Of a stretch of DNA of 64,000 nt, positions 45,404-54,501 are shown piece by piece. A program made the position numbers and the translations under genes. The notes beneath the pieces were generated by a model. It worked only from the letters and a program-made list of their open reading frames with translations. It had not been told where the DNA came from and did no database searches. The DNA is from Vibrio rumoiensis 1S-45 (lineage in GTDB: Bacteria > Pseudomonadota > Gammaproteobacteria > Enterobacterales > Vibrionaceae). The stretch is from assembly GCF_000286955.2 (NCBI RefSeq), contig NZ_AJYK02000082.1, positions 1 to 64,000 of the forward strand. Reading direction: 5' to 3'. Numbering within the stretch: position 1 is the first letter of the stretch; each line of letters begins with the position of its first letter.

Positions 45404-47680
45404 TTAAATACGATGACCTTCATTGCGTAAAATATCTTTAGCAAGATCTTCATGGAAATCGGATGTTTGTACTTTGATTAAACCCTGTTCCACCGCTTGT
45501 TGACATGCGAGGCGAATGTTGTCGCTTGCAAAACTGGCCGCAGGTGCATTCTCAATCGCCGATAAGCGTACCCACTGTGATGGGGTTTCTGGGTGGCGGT
45601 CACTGATCTTTCTGGCTAAATAGATCGCCATTAATAATATATCAATCAACTCTTTATCATTAATGGCGGTGTAAGCTCTTGGCAAGAAAGGATACTCTGC
45701 GATGCCGATTTTAATCTGGCGATCGATATCCATTTCAGCTTCAAAACTGGTTATCCAAGATTGTATTTTATTGAAGAAATCTTCAGGAGTCTGGTGTTGC
45801 TCTGTTTTGGGTTCGATATATAAAAATAAACCGTCTGAAAAGTGGTATAAGCGAGCCGGTTCAGTAATGAATTGATTGACATGTAAACCAAACTTTTTCT
45901 CAATCTCTAACCCAGCTAAGTAACCACGTTTTAAATAAAGGTTACGTAAGAAGGTAAGATCGATCATTACAAAGTGCAATCGGTCACTTAATGGTTCGTT
46001 AATCAATTCTCCTAAACGCCATTGCTCAAATACCGCACTGCTTTGTTCTAAAGATTTAGGGAGTTTGGTATTCAACAACTTGAGATTTTGTAGACCTGAA
46101 CGAGGGTGGGTATATAAATCAATAGTTTGAACTTCAAGTTCTTCACGAATTTTTTGATTTAAGTAACCACGACGTAGAACAACGAATATTAGAATAAAGG
46201 CTATCACCATTAAAATGATGGTGGCACGTTGGTATCGTAAATATTCTTTATTTAAGTTAGTGAGATTATCTTCTAATCCTGCGTAATGCAGAGATTTCTC
46301 AATAATGTCTTTTTGTTGTCTAAATACTTCTTCATTAACCGCATTAAATTGTTCTTGCTGGTTGATTGAAAGTTGTTGATATTGCTTTTCGGCTTTCAAC
46401 GCTTGTTTAAAATCGTTTTTTTGTTGATAAGCTGACGATTGGATTTGATATGCGTGCATTTGTAACGATTTATCATGCAAAGCAAGGGCGAGTTTTAGCG
46501 CTGAACTACTTTCGATTAATGCTAGATCTGAATTATTATCAGGCAAGGCTAATGCAGCTTTTAGTAAGCTGACTTCCGCTTTTAATCGGGTGAAACTGGT
46601 GTGCTCTACCATTGTTTCCGCTTGAGAAAGGTAGTTTTCTGCATGAACAAAATCAAATAATTTCAGGTATGTATTGGCGATATTAACCCGCAATTGGATG
46701 ATGGTTTTTATTGAGCGTTGGTTGGTTTCGTTATCCAATAAATTCAGATAATTAACTAAAGCTAGGTTGTATTTACCTTGTTTAAAATAGGTATCTGCCA
46801 TTAGGTTAATGGTGTCAGAAAGTGGTATGGAATAAGGGTAATTATCATAAAAATCAGCTGCTTCTGTAGCATGTTCTAACGCTTTATCAAAAACATGTCG
46901 GCTATAAAACAGAGTGGCTAGAGCTCGGTTAGTACGAGCCAGTTCAACGCTATCACCTTCTTTTACCGCCATCCAATAGGTGGTGAGTAACTCTTTAAGT
47001 GCATCGTCATATTTTTTTTGAGTGAGGTAGTATTGACCTAATCTAAGGTGGTAATCAATATTCAAACTGGCTGAATTAAGTCCACTTAAGTAATTTTGCG
47101 CTTGTTGAAATGACGCTTCTGTTTTTACTGTGTCGTCTAGATGGGCATTCACTTCAGCTTCAAACATATTCTGTTCGTATTTGATTTCTTGATACCAACT
47201 GGAATGAGAGTCCTGTCGTTTTAGTTGCTGATCAATGTCATTTAAATATGGCTTAATCTGAGTGAGATCATACGTGTCTTGCCATAGCAATTCTGCATGT
47301 AAAAGAAGGGTACTTACCTGCTGATTAGGTATGCCGTATTGTTTGGCGAAATCAGCCGCTTCTTTTAAGGTTTGTAAGGCGGTTTTATGTGATCCCATCG
47401 TATGGTAAGCCATCGCCATGATTTGCATTGCTTCAACGGTTGTTGCAGGTGTACGAATGGTTTGTTCACTGCCGTCACGAGATAAAGTGTAATCTTGGCT
47501 ATTGGTTGTGACGAGCTTTCTAGAAGATAGAAATTGCTTGGTTATGTTGAGAGATTGATTAGGGGTAACCGTTAATAATTTATTTGCTTCATTGAGGATT
47601 GGTGAAAGATAAACTTTAGCTTGAATCGGTGTACTAAACGAAAGCACCAATAGTAAACACAGCCAAAACGTTTTCTTCAT
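45404..47680 (-). CDS. TPR membrane protein with degenerate GGDEF-like domain
   Basis: 758 residues: Sec signal peptide (1-21), a periplasmic helical region with TPR-like repeats (about 80-470; e.g. LGQYYLTQKKYDDALKELL, MADTYFKQGKYNLALVNYL), one membrane helix near 485-505 (RATIILMVIAFILIFVVLRRG), and a cytoplasmic domain of about 230 residues. That domain begins with TIDLYTHPRSGLQNLKLLN, like the D-x-LT-GL-NR entry of GGDEF domains, and ends IGIAEYP...LARKISD, but the GGDEF/GGEEF signature itself is absent (the site reads LYHFSDGLFLYIE). It is thus probably a non-catalytic sensor. It is similar in layout to TPR-GGDEF proteins of Vibrio. Monocistronic; ligand unknown. Confidence 0.78.
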   Translation of the reverse strand: MKKTFWLCLLLVLSFSTPIQAKVYLSPILNEANKLLTVTPNQSLNITKQFLSSRKLVTTNSQDYTLSRDGSEQTIRTPATTVEAMQIMAMAYHTMGSHKTALQTLKEAADFAKQYGIPNQQVSTLLLHAELLWQDTYDLTQIKPYLNDIDQQLKRQDSHSSWYQEIKYEQNMFEAEVNAHLDDTVKTEASFQQAQNYLSGLNSASLNIDYHLRLGQYYLTQKKYDDALKELLTTYWMAVKEGDSVELARTNRALATLFYSRHVFDKALEHATEAADFYDNYPYSIPLSDTINLMADTYFKQGKYNLALVNYLNLLDNETNQRSIKTIIQLRVNIANTYLKLFDFVHAENYLSQAETMVEHTSFTRLKAEVSLLKAALALPDNNSDLALIESSSALKLALALHDKSLQMHAYQIQSSAYQQKNDFKQALKAEKQYQQLSINQQEQFNAVNEEVFRQQKDIIEKSLHYAGLEDNLTNLNKEYLRYQRATIILMVIAFILIFVVLRRGYLNQKIREELEVQTIDLYTHPRSGLQNLKLLNTKLPKSLEQSSAVFEQWRLGELINEPLSDRLHFVMIDLTFLRNLYLKRGYLAGLEIEKKFGLHVNQFITEPARLYHFSDGLFLYIEPKTEQHQTPEDFFNKIQSWITSFEAEMDIDRQIKIGIAEYPFLPRAYTAINDKELIDILLMAIYLARKISDRHPETPSQWVRLSAIENAPAASFASDNIRLACQQAVEQGLIKVQTSDFHEDLAKDILRNEGHRI

Positions 47681-47855
47681 TATTTCAATCTCGATGGTTT
47701 ATTTCAAAGGGCAGTATATTAGCATTATTGCTGACTGACTGCCTAATTACCCTGTGCAGTGAGCTGGCGATGTTATCGGGTACATGAACCCAACAACATC
47801 ACTTTACGGCAACGTCAGTAACTTTTGATACTTTGACTATGTTAATGTGTTGGTA

Positions 47856-48755
47856 TTATTGCCTTGCCATACGAGTGAGCATTTGAGGCTGTTTTAAATG
47901 GGTTGATCGGAAAGGATTAATATCTAACCCTCCTCGGCGAGTATAACGCGCGTAAACGCTTAATTGTTCCGGCTGGCAATATTTCATAATATCGCAGAAA
48001 ATTCGCTCAACACATTGTTCGTGGAACTCGTTATGCTCACGAAAAGAAACAAGGTAACGCAACAGTGCTTCTTGGTTTATTTGCTTTCCGGTGTATTCAA
48101 TTTCAACACTTCCCCAATCAGGCTGATTAGTGATCAAGCAATTTGATTTTAATAAGTGGCTATGCAGAGTTTCAGTGATGTGGTTTTGGGGATCTTCTTG
48201 ATTGGTGCTGATTGAACGATCGGTCACTGCGCCTTCTAAATAAGACTCATCAAATTGATAATCATTAATTTCAATATCTTGATCATCGATGCAATGACCT
48301 TGCATGGTAGTGATAGGCTGCTGGGTGTAATGTTGAAGTGAATGAAGTTCAACGGAAACGGGGTCACCAGCACATTGAGATAAATCTTTGGCAATGGTGT
48401 CTTGAACTTGTTGCCATGACTCAAACTTGGTTTGGTTTAGGCTGTTTAGATAGATCTTAAACGATTTAGATTCGATTAGGTTTGGGCTAGTGACTGGTAG
48501 CATGACATCACCAATCGCAACTTGAGGCAACCCCTTATTGTTTAACCATGACAGTTCGTACATAGTCCAAATATCTGTTCCAACAAATGGTAGGTTTTGA
48601 GCATCGGTTAAACCTAGATCATTACGGTTTAAGCTACGAGGAACGGCTTGAAGTAAACTTGGGTCATAATTGTGACTATATTGTGTGGTTTGACCTAATG
48701 TTAATCCTTGCAATTCTTTGGCATTAGCATATTTTGTCTGCGTTGAATGAGTCAT
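47856..48755 (-). CDS. queF: NADPH-dependent 7-cyano-7-deazaguanine reductase QueF
   Basis: Reduces preQ0 to preQ1 in queuosine synthesis. Long (bi-modular, E. coli-type) QueF of 299 residues. Active-site Cys near 205 in [18 protein letters not shown]; the following [14 protein letters not shown] supplies substrate-binding residues. It is divergent from syd with a 70-bp gap, the arrangement found in E. coli and Vibrio. Confidence 0.96.
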   Translation of the reverse strand: MTHSTQTKYANAKELQGLTLGQTTQYSHNYDPSLLQAVPRSLNRNDLGLTDAQNLPFVGTDIWTMYELSWLNNKGLPQVAIGDVMLPVTSPNLIESKSFKIYLNSLNQTKFESWQQVQDTIAKDLSQCAGDPVSVELHSLQHYTQQPITTMQGHCIDDQDIEINDYQFDESYLEGAVTDRSISTNQEDPQNHITETLHSHLLKSNCLITNQPDWGSVEIEYTGKQINQEALLRYLVSFREHNEFHEQCVERIFCDIMKYCQPEQLSVYARYTRRGGLDINPFRSTHLKQPQMLTRMARQ

Positions 48756-48826
48756 CTATTTATCTCGTTCTTAATTTTGTTTGAATAGTACTGAATCAAA
48801 AGAAAGCTGTCATCATGGAGTCCTAT

Positions 48827-49375
48827 ATGAATCATAATATTGCTCAGGCATTAGCTGTTTTAACCACAGAATTTGTGGATAAATGGCAAGATGCTTATCA
48901 AAGTTACCCCATTGCCAATGAAATGCAGGGGATCCCATCACCTTGTATTCGAAATGGTAGTGATGATGAGAATATAGAATGGTTACCACAAGAGCGAGAT
49001 GAACTGGCTGATTTTAGCAATTTAGAGCGTGGTATTGAGCTTATTATTCATCCAGATGTTAAAGCATTTTATGGCTCTCAGTATAGCGCAGATTTAACAC
49101 TGTCTTGGAAAGGTAAGCCTTTTACTTTACTTCAAGTATGGAGTGATGACGATTTTGTGCGTTTGCAAGAAAATATCCTAGGTCATTTGGTGACTCAGCG
49201 TCGTTTAAAATTAAAACCAACCATATTTATTGGTACGACAGATGCTGAGCTTGATGTGATCTCTATTTGTAATATTAGCGGTGAAGTGATTCTAGAGCGA
49301 CTAGGCACAGATAAACGTGATGTTTTGAGCTCAAGTGTGGAGCAGTTTTTAATTCAATGCCAAGCCGAAGTGTAA
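48827..49375 (+). CDS. syd: SecY-interacting protein Syd
   Basis: Peripheral cytoplasmic protein that binds SecY and checks translocon quality. MNHNIAQALAVLTTEFVDKWQ at the start and the acidic body are typical. ATG 48827 is chosen because GGAG lies 6 bases upstream; an ATG four codons earlier is also in frame. Length 182. The zinc-ribbon gene follows 9 bp later. Confidence 0.92.
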   Translation: MNHNIAQALAVLTTEFVDKWQDAYQSYPIANEMQGIPSPCIRNGSDDENIEWLPQERDELADFSNLERGIELIIHPDVKAFYGSQYSADLTLSWKGKPFTLLQVWSDDDFVRLQENILGHLVTQRRLKLKPTIFIGTTDAELDVISICNISGEVILERLGTDKRDVLSSSVEQFLIQCQAEV

Positions 49376-49384
49376 GGAAGTTGT

Positions 49385-50170
49385 GTGTACGTTGTAGAGC
49401 TACAGTTTGAGTGTTTTGATAATACGACTATTGATGCCGTAGAAAAATCGATTAATGGATTGTTGGATGCATTGCGTTATAACGGCCAAGTATTAGGACG
49501 CGAATTTCCGATTATTATTGGGGAAGGTGAGTTTCGAGTTCGTTTGATTTGCCCTGAGTCAGACAGCTTGCATCCTGATTATCATTCAGACTATGTCAAA
49601 GTGTGCTTGCAAAGGTTAACTGATGCCAAGGTGCTTGCACCTAAAGTGAAAGTGCTAGGGCAAGATCTTAACTCAGAACAAACGGTCTCTTACCAAGAAG
49701 CGGGACAATCAAGTTGGCAGATCCTTTACACTACTTTTGTTCATTCATGTTCACCATTACGTTGCGGAGATACATTTCGACCGATCCCTTTGTATCATAA
49801 TCCACCGACTTTAAATGGCGACCATAAATCCATTATAAAATGGCAAACGGAATGGCAAGCGTGTGATGAAATTCAAATGGCCGGTGCGACCGAAGCGAAG
49901 CATTCAACTTTAGCTGAAATTTCTGAAGTGACGAGCGATCTTTTCCGTCGAGGCTGGGATTTACGTGGACGCTTAGAGTACTTAACTAAAATTCCCACTT
50001 ATTATTATTTGTACCGAATTGGTGGCGAAAGTGTAGAAGCTGAACTTGAACGAGCTTGTCCTCGTTGTGGTGGGGATTGGAAGGTGGCGCAACCGTTACA
50101 CGATATATTTTATTTTAAATGCGATGACTGCCGTATTGTTTCGAATGTATCTTGGGATCAGTTGAAATAA
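49385..50170 (+). CDS. DUF2310 zinc-ribbon protein
   Basis: 261 residues; GTG start. The C-terminal zinc ribbon is clear: ACPRCGGDW ... FKCDDCRIVS (four Cys at about 226, 229, 247 and 250). The N-terminal two-thirds is a conserved domain of unknown function. It follows syd in the same operon; a role with Syd or translocation is only positional. Confidence 0.82.
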   Translation: MYVVELQFECFDNTTIDAVEKSINGLLDALRYNGQVLGREFPIIIGEGEFRVRLICPESDSLHPDYHSDYVKVCLQRLTDAKVLAPKVKVLGQDLNSEQTVSYQEAGQSSWQILYTTFVHSCSPLRCGDTFRPIPLYHNPPTLNGDHKSIIKWQTEWQACDEIQMAGATEAKHSTLAEISEVTSDLFRRGWDLRGRLEYLTKIPTYYYLYRIGGESVEAELERACPRCGGDWKVAQPLHDIFYFKCDDCRIVSNVSWDQLK

Positions 50171-50233
50171 GGCTGTTTCACTTTACTGCCTCAGATAAAT
50201 CGCTTGTTTAGCTTTCTTGAATCACGAACCACG

Positions 50234-50267
50234 AAAAAGAGATCGCAACGCCCCTCGCGATCTCTTC
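50234..50267. terminator. Terminator between DUF2310 and yaiI-type gene
   Basis: AGAGATCGC and GCGATCTCT arms; five T residues on the minus strand favour the leftward gene, with weaker function rightward. Confidence 0.75.
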
Positions 50268-50273
50268 AAAAGC

Positions 50274-50720
50274 CTACTTAGCCTTTGCTAATATCTTATC
50301 TAAATGATTTGCGAATTCTCGTTTATCGGTTTGTGATAGTGGAGCAGGGCCACCACTTTGAATGCCGCTTGAACGCATGGTATCCATAAAATCGCGAATA
50401 TTTAAACGTGCTTTAATTGTGTCTTTGGTGTACAGCTCACCACGAGAACTCAGGGCTTGCCCACCTTTGGTTATCACTTCATCAGCTAGTGGAATGTCTG
50501 AGGTAATGACTAGATCACCGATTTCGACTCGGCGCACAATTTCGTTGTCTGCAATATCAAAGCCTGTTTCAACCTGTAAGCTATGGATGTTGTTTCGCTT
50601 CGGCACTGGCACTAGATGATTGGCGACAAATGTCGTGGTGACTCCGGTTCTTTCTGCGGCGCGACAAATCGTTTCGCGAATGGTTTTTGGACATGCATCG
50701 GCATCGACCCAAATTTTCAT
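50274..50720 (-). CDS. YaiI/YqxD family (UPF0178) protein
   Basis: 148 residues with [16 protein letters not shown], a PIN/NYN-like acidic N-terminus, [15 protein letters not shown] and [21 protein letters not shown] putative nuclease fold; activity not established. It lies 22 bp after the 93-residue gene on the same strand. Confidence 0.9.
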   Translation of the reverse strand: MKIWVDADACPKTIRETICRAAERTGVTTTFVANHLVPVPKRNNIHSLQVETGFDIADNEIVRRVEIGDLVITSDIPLADEVITKGGQALSSRGELYTKDTIKARLNIRDFMDTMRSSGIQSGGPAPLSQTDKREFANHLDKILAKAK

Positions 50721-50742
50721 AGCTATCTTCCTACTGGTATTC

Positions 50743-51024
50743 TTAAGCTTGCTCTAAACGTATTAAACGCTCGGTGAGGTCTTTGACTTGCTGTTCAAGC
50801 TGAGCAATGCGTTCTTCACTTGGAAGTGATGCTTGTTGGGCTGCCACTTCGACTTTCGGTACCTTGTTGGATGATTTCCATGACTTTAATGTCATGATAA
50901 TCGCAGGCATAGGAACTGGAATTGAAAGTCGAGATTTTACCAAAGCCACTGTTGGTTCTTTCCCTTCTGCTGATATACCCGAAAGTACTCTGTGCAGTTC
51001 TTCTGTCACATTTTGAGTTTGCAT
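50743..51024 (-). CDS. Small protein with coiled-coil C-terminus, unknown
   Basis: 93 residues. The N-terminal part (about 1-58) is helical, with [26 protein letters not shown], resembling the winged-helix start of KfrA-type DNA-binding proteins (variable region, then a conserved W-containing helix). The C-terminus (about 68-93) is a heptad-like [20 protein letters not shown] coiled coil. I do not recognise a named family with confidence. It is upstream of and likely co-transcribed with the yaiI-type gene. Confidence 0.7.
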   Translation of the reverse strand: MQTQNVTEELHRVLSGISAEGKEPTVALVKSRLSIPVPMPAIIMTLKSWKSSNKVPKVEVAAQQASLPSEERIAQLEQQVKDLTERLIRLEQA

Positions 51025-51053
51025 GTACTGTCCTTTATTCCTTAATGTGGTGT

Positions 51054-51093
51054 ATACCTAAGTGAATTATGCATCTTGACGTTACTTCGGTAG
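51054..51093. repeat. 40-bp dispersed repeat, copy 2
   Basis: Begins ATACCTAAGTGAATTATGCA, same orientation as the 7365-7404 copy, 34 of 40 identical. It lies between two leftward genes. Confidence 0.72.
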
Positions 51094-51102
51094 ATATGCC
51101 CA

Positions 51103-51417
51103 TCAATATTCACTGTCTACGATACGGTAAGGTGGCAGCATGAATTTTGCCGCTTTAAAGCCAATCATAATCAGTTGACCTTGATAATAATCATCCCCAC
51201 GAGCTGAAAATTCAAATTGATATAATGCATGAAATTGAAAACGGCCATCAGGCAGCTTAAATTGATACTTTAACAGTGAGGTAGACAGCAGTTGAAGATT
51301 CAACTGTTCGCAATGACGAGAGATTGCTGTACGAGCTATTTCAGATTGACGACGTTGCTGCCAAAATAGGAAAGCAAGAAAAGCAACCAAAAGAATCATG
51401 AGTAAGTCGGTGATCAT
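51103..51417 (-). CDS. DUF3301 membrane-anchored protein
   Basis: 104 residues: N-terminal helix (LLMILLVAFLAFLFWQQRRQ) and a beta-rich soluble part with CEQLNLQLLSTSLLKYQ and FHALYQFEFSARGDDYYQGQLIM. It matches DUF3301; function unknown. It follows the DUF3549 gene on the same strand. Confidence 0.87.
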   Translation of the reverse strand: MITDLLMILLVAFLAFLFWQQRRQSEIARTAISRHCEQLNLQLLSTSLLKYQFKLPDGRFQFHALYQFEFSARGDDYYQGQLIMIGFKAAKFMLPPYRIVDSEY

Positions 51418-51525
51418 TTTCTATCCTATTTTAAACCTTTCGCATTTGACGTTGAGTGTGCTTGATGACGTTTACAGCAACCTTCACTCACTGTTTTGAA
51501 TGTCACTAATCAATACGTGAATAAT

Positions 51526-52584
51526 TTATTGGGTTGATTTAGTTTGTTGTTGTAGTTCAAATAGCGCATGAGCCAGTTCTGGGCTTGGAGTATGGTTAAG
51601 TAACGGTAGGAACGTAAATCTTAGATCTGGGATCATCACTAAATCGGCAAATAATTGATTAAATAATTGCTGGTTTTGAGTTTGAGCCAAGCGTAATAAA
51701 AACTTTCCTGCGCGAGCTTCAGTATTCAAACTAGACCAACAACGACCAGCAATCGCGATTAAAACTTCTGCATGGCTTAACTGAGTATCCGCTAAGATTC
51801 TTTCTATTAGCGTGTTAGTGATGTTGTTTTGTGCGCCAGATAAAGCACGGACATAAGCGGCAATAAGAAAGAGATCCGGTTCAGAGCTATTACATTCTTG
51901 ATCAGCAAGCTCTAAAACTCTATTGGCCAGTTTATCGGCAATAGAAACATGCTCTAATGCGCCCAATAACGCATAAAGCGCAGGGTGAGTGTTTTTATCT
52001 TTGGCTAAGTGAGGCAGTGCCTTACGAATGGCGACACTATTTTGTTGATCAGATAAACGGCTACACATGTCGGTAATGCCTTGTAAGCCGACAGTTTGCC
52101 AATTACTCCAACCTAAGTCACCACTAAAATAATGCTGAGCATGTTCATAATATTGGCTGGTTGGTAGGCTGAGTTGTGAGCGAATCACACTATGAAAAAC
52201 AGCCATTTTTTCATCATTAGGTTTAAAGGTATAAGGATTATTGGCTAAGTGCTGTTGCTGCTCTTCAGACAGTTCTTGGCTAAGGTGCGCGCCCATGGCT
52301 TCGGTGACGTACTTTAAAAAGTTACCAATATCGGTTTGATTCAATAAGCCGCGTTCATCTAAAGGAAACTTTAAAAACCAAATCCATGGTTGATTGGCTT
52401 CGGTCCAATAGGCTACTGCTAAATGTGCATGGCGTTGCAGTGGGTAGGGGTAAGGTTTTTGTCCCTTTTCCACTTGTAGAAAATCCTTCGTCTCAATGGA
52501 TTGAATTCTACGTCCTAAGTCAAAAATTTTAAACTGACACTGACTTTGTTCTAACAGTTGGCTTAGGTTATGTATTGCGTTCAT
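51526..52584 (-). CDS. DUF3549 family protein
   Basis: 352 residues, soluble and Leu/Gln-rich. NLSQLLEQSQCQFKIFDLGRRIQSI and QPWIWFLKFPLDERGLL are characteristic. Probably all-helical in the second half. Function unknown; its neighbourhood (DUF3301, then yqcC-truC) is conserved in Vibrio. Confidence 0.87.
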   Translation of the reverse strand: MNAIHNLSQLLEQSQCQFKIFDLGRRIQSIETKDFLQVEKGQKPYPYPLQRHAHLAVAYWTEANQPWIWFLKFPLDERGLLNQTDIGNFLKYVTEAMGAHLSQELSEEQQQHLANNPYTFKPNDEKMAVFHSVIRSQLSLPTSQYYEHAQHYFSGDLGWSNWQTVGLQGITDMCSRLSDQQNSVAIRKALPHLAKDKNTHPALYALLGALEHVSIADKLANRVLELADQECNSSEPDLFLIAAYVRALSGAQNNITNTLIERILADTQLSHAEVLIAIAGRCWSSLNTEARAGKFLLRLAQTQNQQLFNQLFADLVMIPDLRFTFLPLLNHTPSPELAHALFELQQQTKSTQ

Positions 52585-52692
52585 GCTTTAGTCCAATTAA
52601 TACGAGTGGTTCTATCCAATTGAAGATCGAAATGGCGATCTCACCAATGGTATTTAATGGTATCCTAACACTTCATTATCAAGGGGACACTA

Positions 52693-53013
52693 ATGAAAAT
52701 GAGCGATTATATTGAATTATCCGACGCGCTAGAGTTATTGGAAGACAAAATGATTGAGTTGGCCTTATGGGAGAGTCAGCAACCCTCAGAACACGATCTT
52801 GCCAGTTCTGAACCTTTTGCTCTCGATACCTTGTCCCCGACTCAATGGTTACAATGGGTGTTTATTCCCAAAATGAAGGCTTTAATTGAATCAGATTCAG
52901 AGATGCCAACTGGCTTTGAAATTAGTCCATATTTTGAACAAGCCATGAGTGATAAAGAGAAGTTATTAGAATTGTTACCAATCATTAAACAAATAGATGA
53001 AGCGGTGAAATGA
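52693..53013 (+). CDS. yqcC: YqcC family protein
   Basis: 106 residues, helical and acidic. WESQQPSEHDLASSEPFALDTLSPTQWLQWVFIPKM is the YqcC signature. It overlaps truC by 4 bases (ATGA), as in E. coli yqcC-truC. Role unknown. Confidence 0.92.
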   Translation: MKMSDYIELSDALELLEDKMIELALWESQQPSEHDLASSEPFALDTLSPTQWLQWVFIPKMKALIESDSEMPTGFEISPYFEQAMSDKEKLLELLPIIKQIDEAVK

Positions 53014-53810
53014 GCCAAGTAGAAAGTGTGCAGCCTATGACATTCAACGATAACGAAGCGATGAGTAGTGAAGAGTGTCCCAAAATTCATTTAGATATCG
53101 TGTATCAAGACGAGTATTTGATTGCGGTAAATAAACCCGCGGGTATGTTGGTGCACCGCTCATGGCTTGATAGTCATGAAACAGTGTTTGTTATGCAGAC
53201 ACTTCGAGATCAAATTGGGCAGCATGTATTCCCATTACATCGACTTGATCGTCCAACATCTGGGGTGTTGTTGTTCGCACTTTCCAGTGAAGTTGCTTCA
53301 ATTGCGTCCCCGATGTTTGCTGAGCATAAATTTGAAAAAACCTACCACGCAATCGTACGAGGGTGGGTTGAGGAAGGGGATAGGTTAGATTATCCGCTTA
53401 AAAAAGAAGTGGATAAAGTAGCCGATAAATTTGCCAGAGCAGAACAAGAGGCTCAGTCTGCGATTACCGATTATCAACCACTTGCCAAAGTTGAAGTGCC
53501 TTATTCCACCGGGCGCTTTCCAACCAGTCGTTTTGGGTTGGTTGAGATGAAACCATTAACTGGGCGTAAACATCAGTTACGTCGACATATGGCTCACCTT
53601 CGTCATCCTATTATCGGGGATACTTCGCATGGTGATGGTAAGCAAAACCGATTATTCCGCGACAATTTCAATGCCCGTAGACTCATGTTGCATGCATCAA
53701 GTTTGAGTTTTATCCACCCGATCACTGAGCAGCCGATAGTCATAACGGCAAAACTTGATGAAGTGTGGCAAGATTTGTTAGAGCAATTTGAGTGGACGTT
53801 AGAGATCTAA
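53010..53810 (+). CDS. truC: tRNA pseudouridine(65) synthase TruC
   Basis: Makes pseudouridine 65 in tRNA. RluA-type: IAVNKPAGMLVHRSWLD and HRLDRPTSGVLLF with the catalytic Asp near 84, then GRKHQLRRHMAHLRHPIIGD. It has about 30 residues more at the N-terminus than E. coli TruC; translation coupled to yqcC argues for this start. Length 266. Confidence 0.94.
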   Translation: MSQVESVQPMTFNDNEAMSSEECPKIHLDIVYQDEYLIAVNKPAGMLVHRSWLDSHETVFVMQTLRDQIGQHVFPLHRLDRPTSGVLLFALSSEVASIASPMFAEHKFEKTYHAIVRGWVEEGDRLDYPLKKEVDKVADKFARAEQEAQSAITDYQPLAKVEVPYSTGRFPTSRFGLVEMKPLTGRKHQLRRHMAHLRHPIIGDTSHGDGKQNRLFRDNFNARRLMLHASSLSFIHPITEQPIVITAKLDEVWQDLLEQFEWTLEI

Positions 53811-53863
53811 AAACGAAGGTATAATTTATTGTTAATAAGGTTAGTAAAGTTAATAAAAGCGTG

Positions 53864-53920
53864 AATAAAAAAGCGTAACGCGAGCGACCATTCCGTTGTC
53901 ACTTCGAAGCGTTACGCTTG
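53864..53920 (-). terminator. Terminator of yaeH, 11-bp perfect arms
   Basis: AAGCGTAACGC and GCGTTACGCTT arms around a 27-base structured loop; six T residues follow on the minus strand. On the plus strand it can also stop truC. Confidence 0.75.
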
Positions 53921-53922
53921 TT

Positions 53923-53943
53923 ATACCCAAGTCACTTGGGTAT
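53923..53943. repeat. 21-bp perfect palindrome, repeat-family core
   Basis: ATACCCAAGT-C-ACTTGGGTAT: ten-base perfect arms. The same ends bound the 40-bp repeats, and nine of ten bases per arm match the terminator at 12531-12566. Confidence 0.8.
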
Positions 53944-53962
53944 ATGGTGGAATAAAATGACT

Positions 53963-54346
53963 TTATTTTAATTTTTCTAAATCGGCTTCAATTTCTGAAA
54001 TTTTTCCCGCAACTACTTTTTCAAGATGACGTAAATCAGTCAGGATTTTGTGTTTTATGTCTTTATTGTCCATTTCTTTAGGCTTGGTAATTTGATTGAG
54101 CTCAGTCATGACCTTTGTCAGGCTAGGATTGACCTCGGTGGTTTCTTTATATTCACCACTGCTTGAGTTAACTCGAATGTTTTTACGCTGCCTTGGGTAT
54201 TTAAATTTAACACTTTTAGCAAAAAGTTCGCCTTTCTGTTTGTGAAAATAAACTTTTAAAACATCAACTTGTGCTTCTTGGCGAAGGCTGTAGCGCGAGA
54301 TGAGTTTTGTATCAGTAATACCAAGCTTGTTGAGATTTGGATACAT
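53963..54346 (-). CDS. yaeH: UPF0325/DUF3461 family protein YaeH
   Basis: 127 residues. [38 protein letters not shown] is the family hallmark; the end [21 protein letters not shown] is a coiled-coil. Function unknown. It is downstream of glnD; the map-glnD-dapD-yaeH region in E. coli has the same neighbours, with dapD missing here. Confidence 0.93.
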   Translation of the reverse strand: MYPNLNKLGITDTKLISRYSLRQEAQVDVLKVYFHKQKGELFAKSVKFKYPRQRKNIRVNSSSGEYKETTEVNPSLTKVMTELNQITKPKEMDNKDIKHKILTDLRHLEKVVAGKISEIEADLEKLK

Positions 54347-54501
54347 AATGCGTTTACCTCTTAATTCAGAATGAAATTAACACTGACTTTAACATATCAT
54401 TTTAGCGACATGGGATCAGGGTTCACGTTTTCTCATTGCTTATACTCATATCATAAAAGAGGACTTTTTTGATACTGAATAATGTCTAGCCTTTATGCAA
54501 G

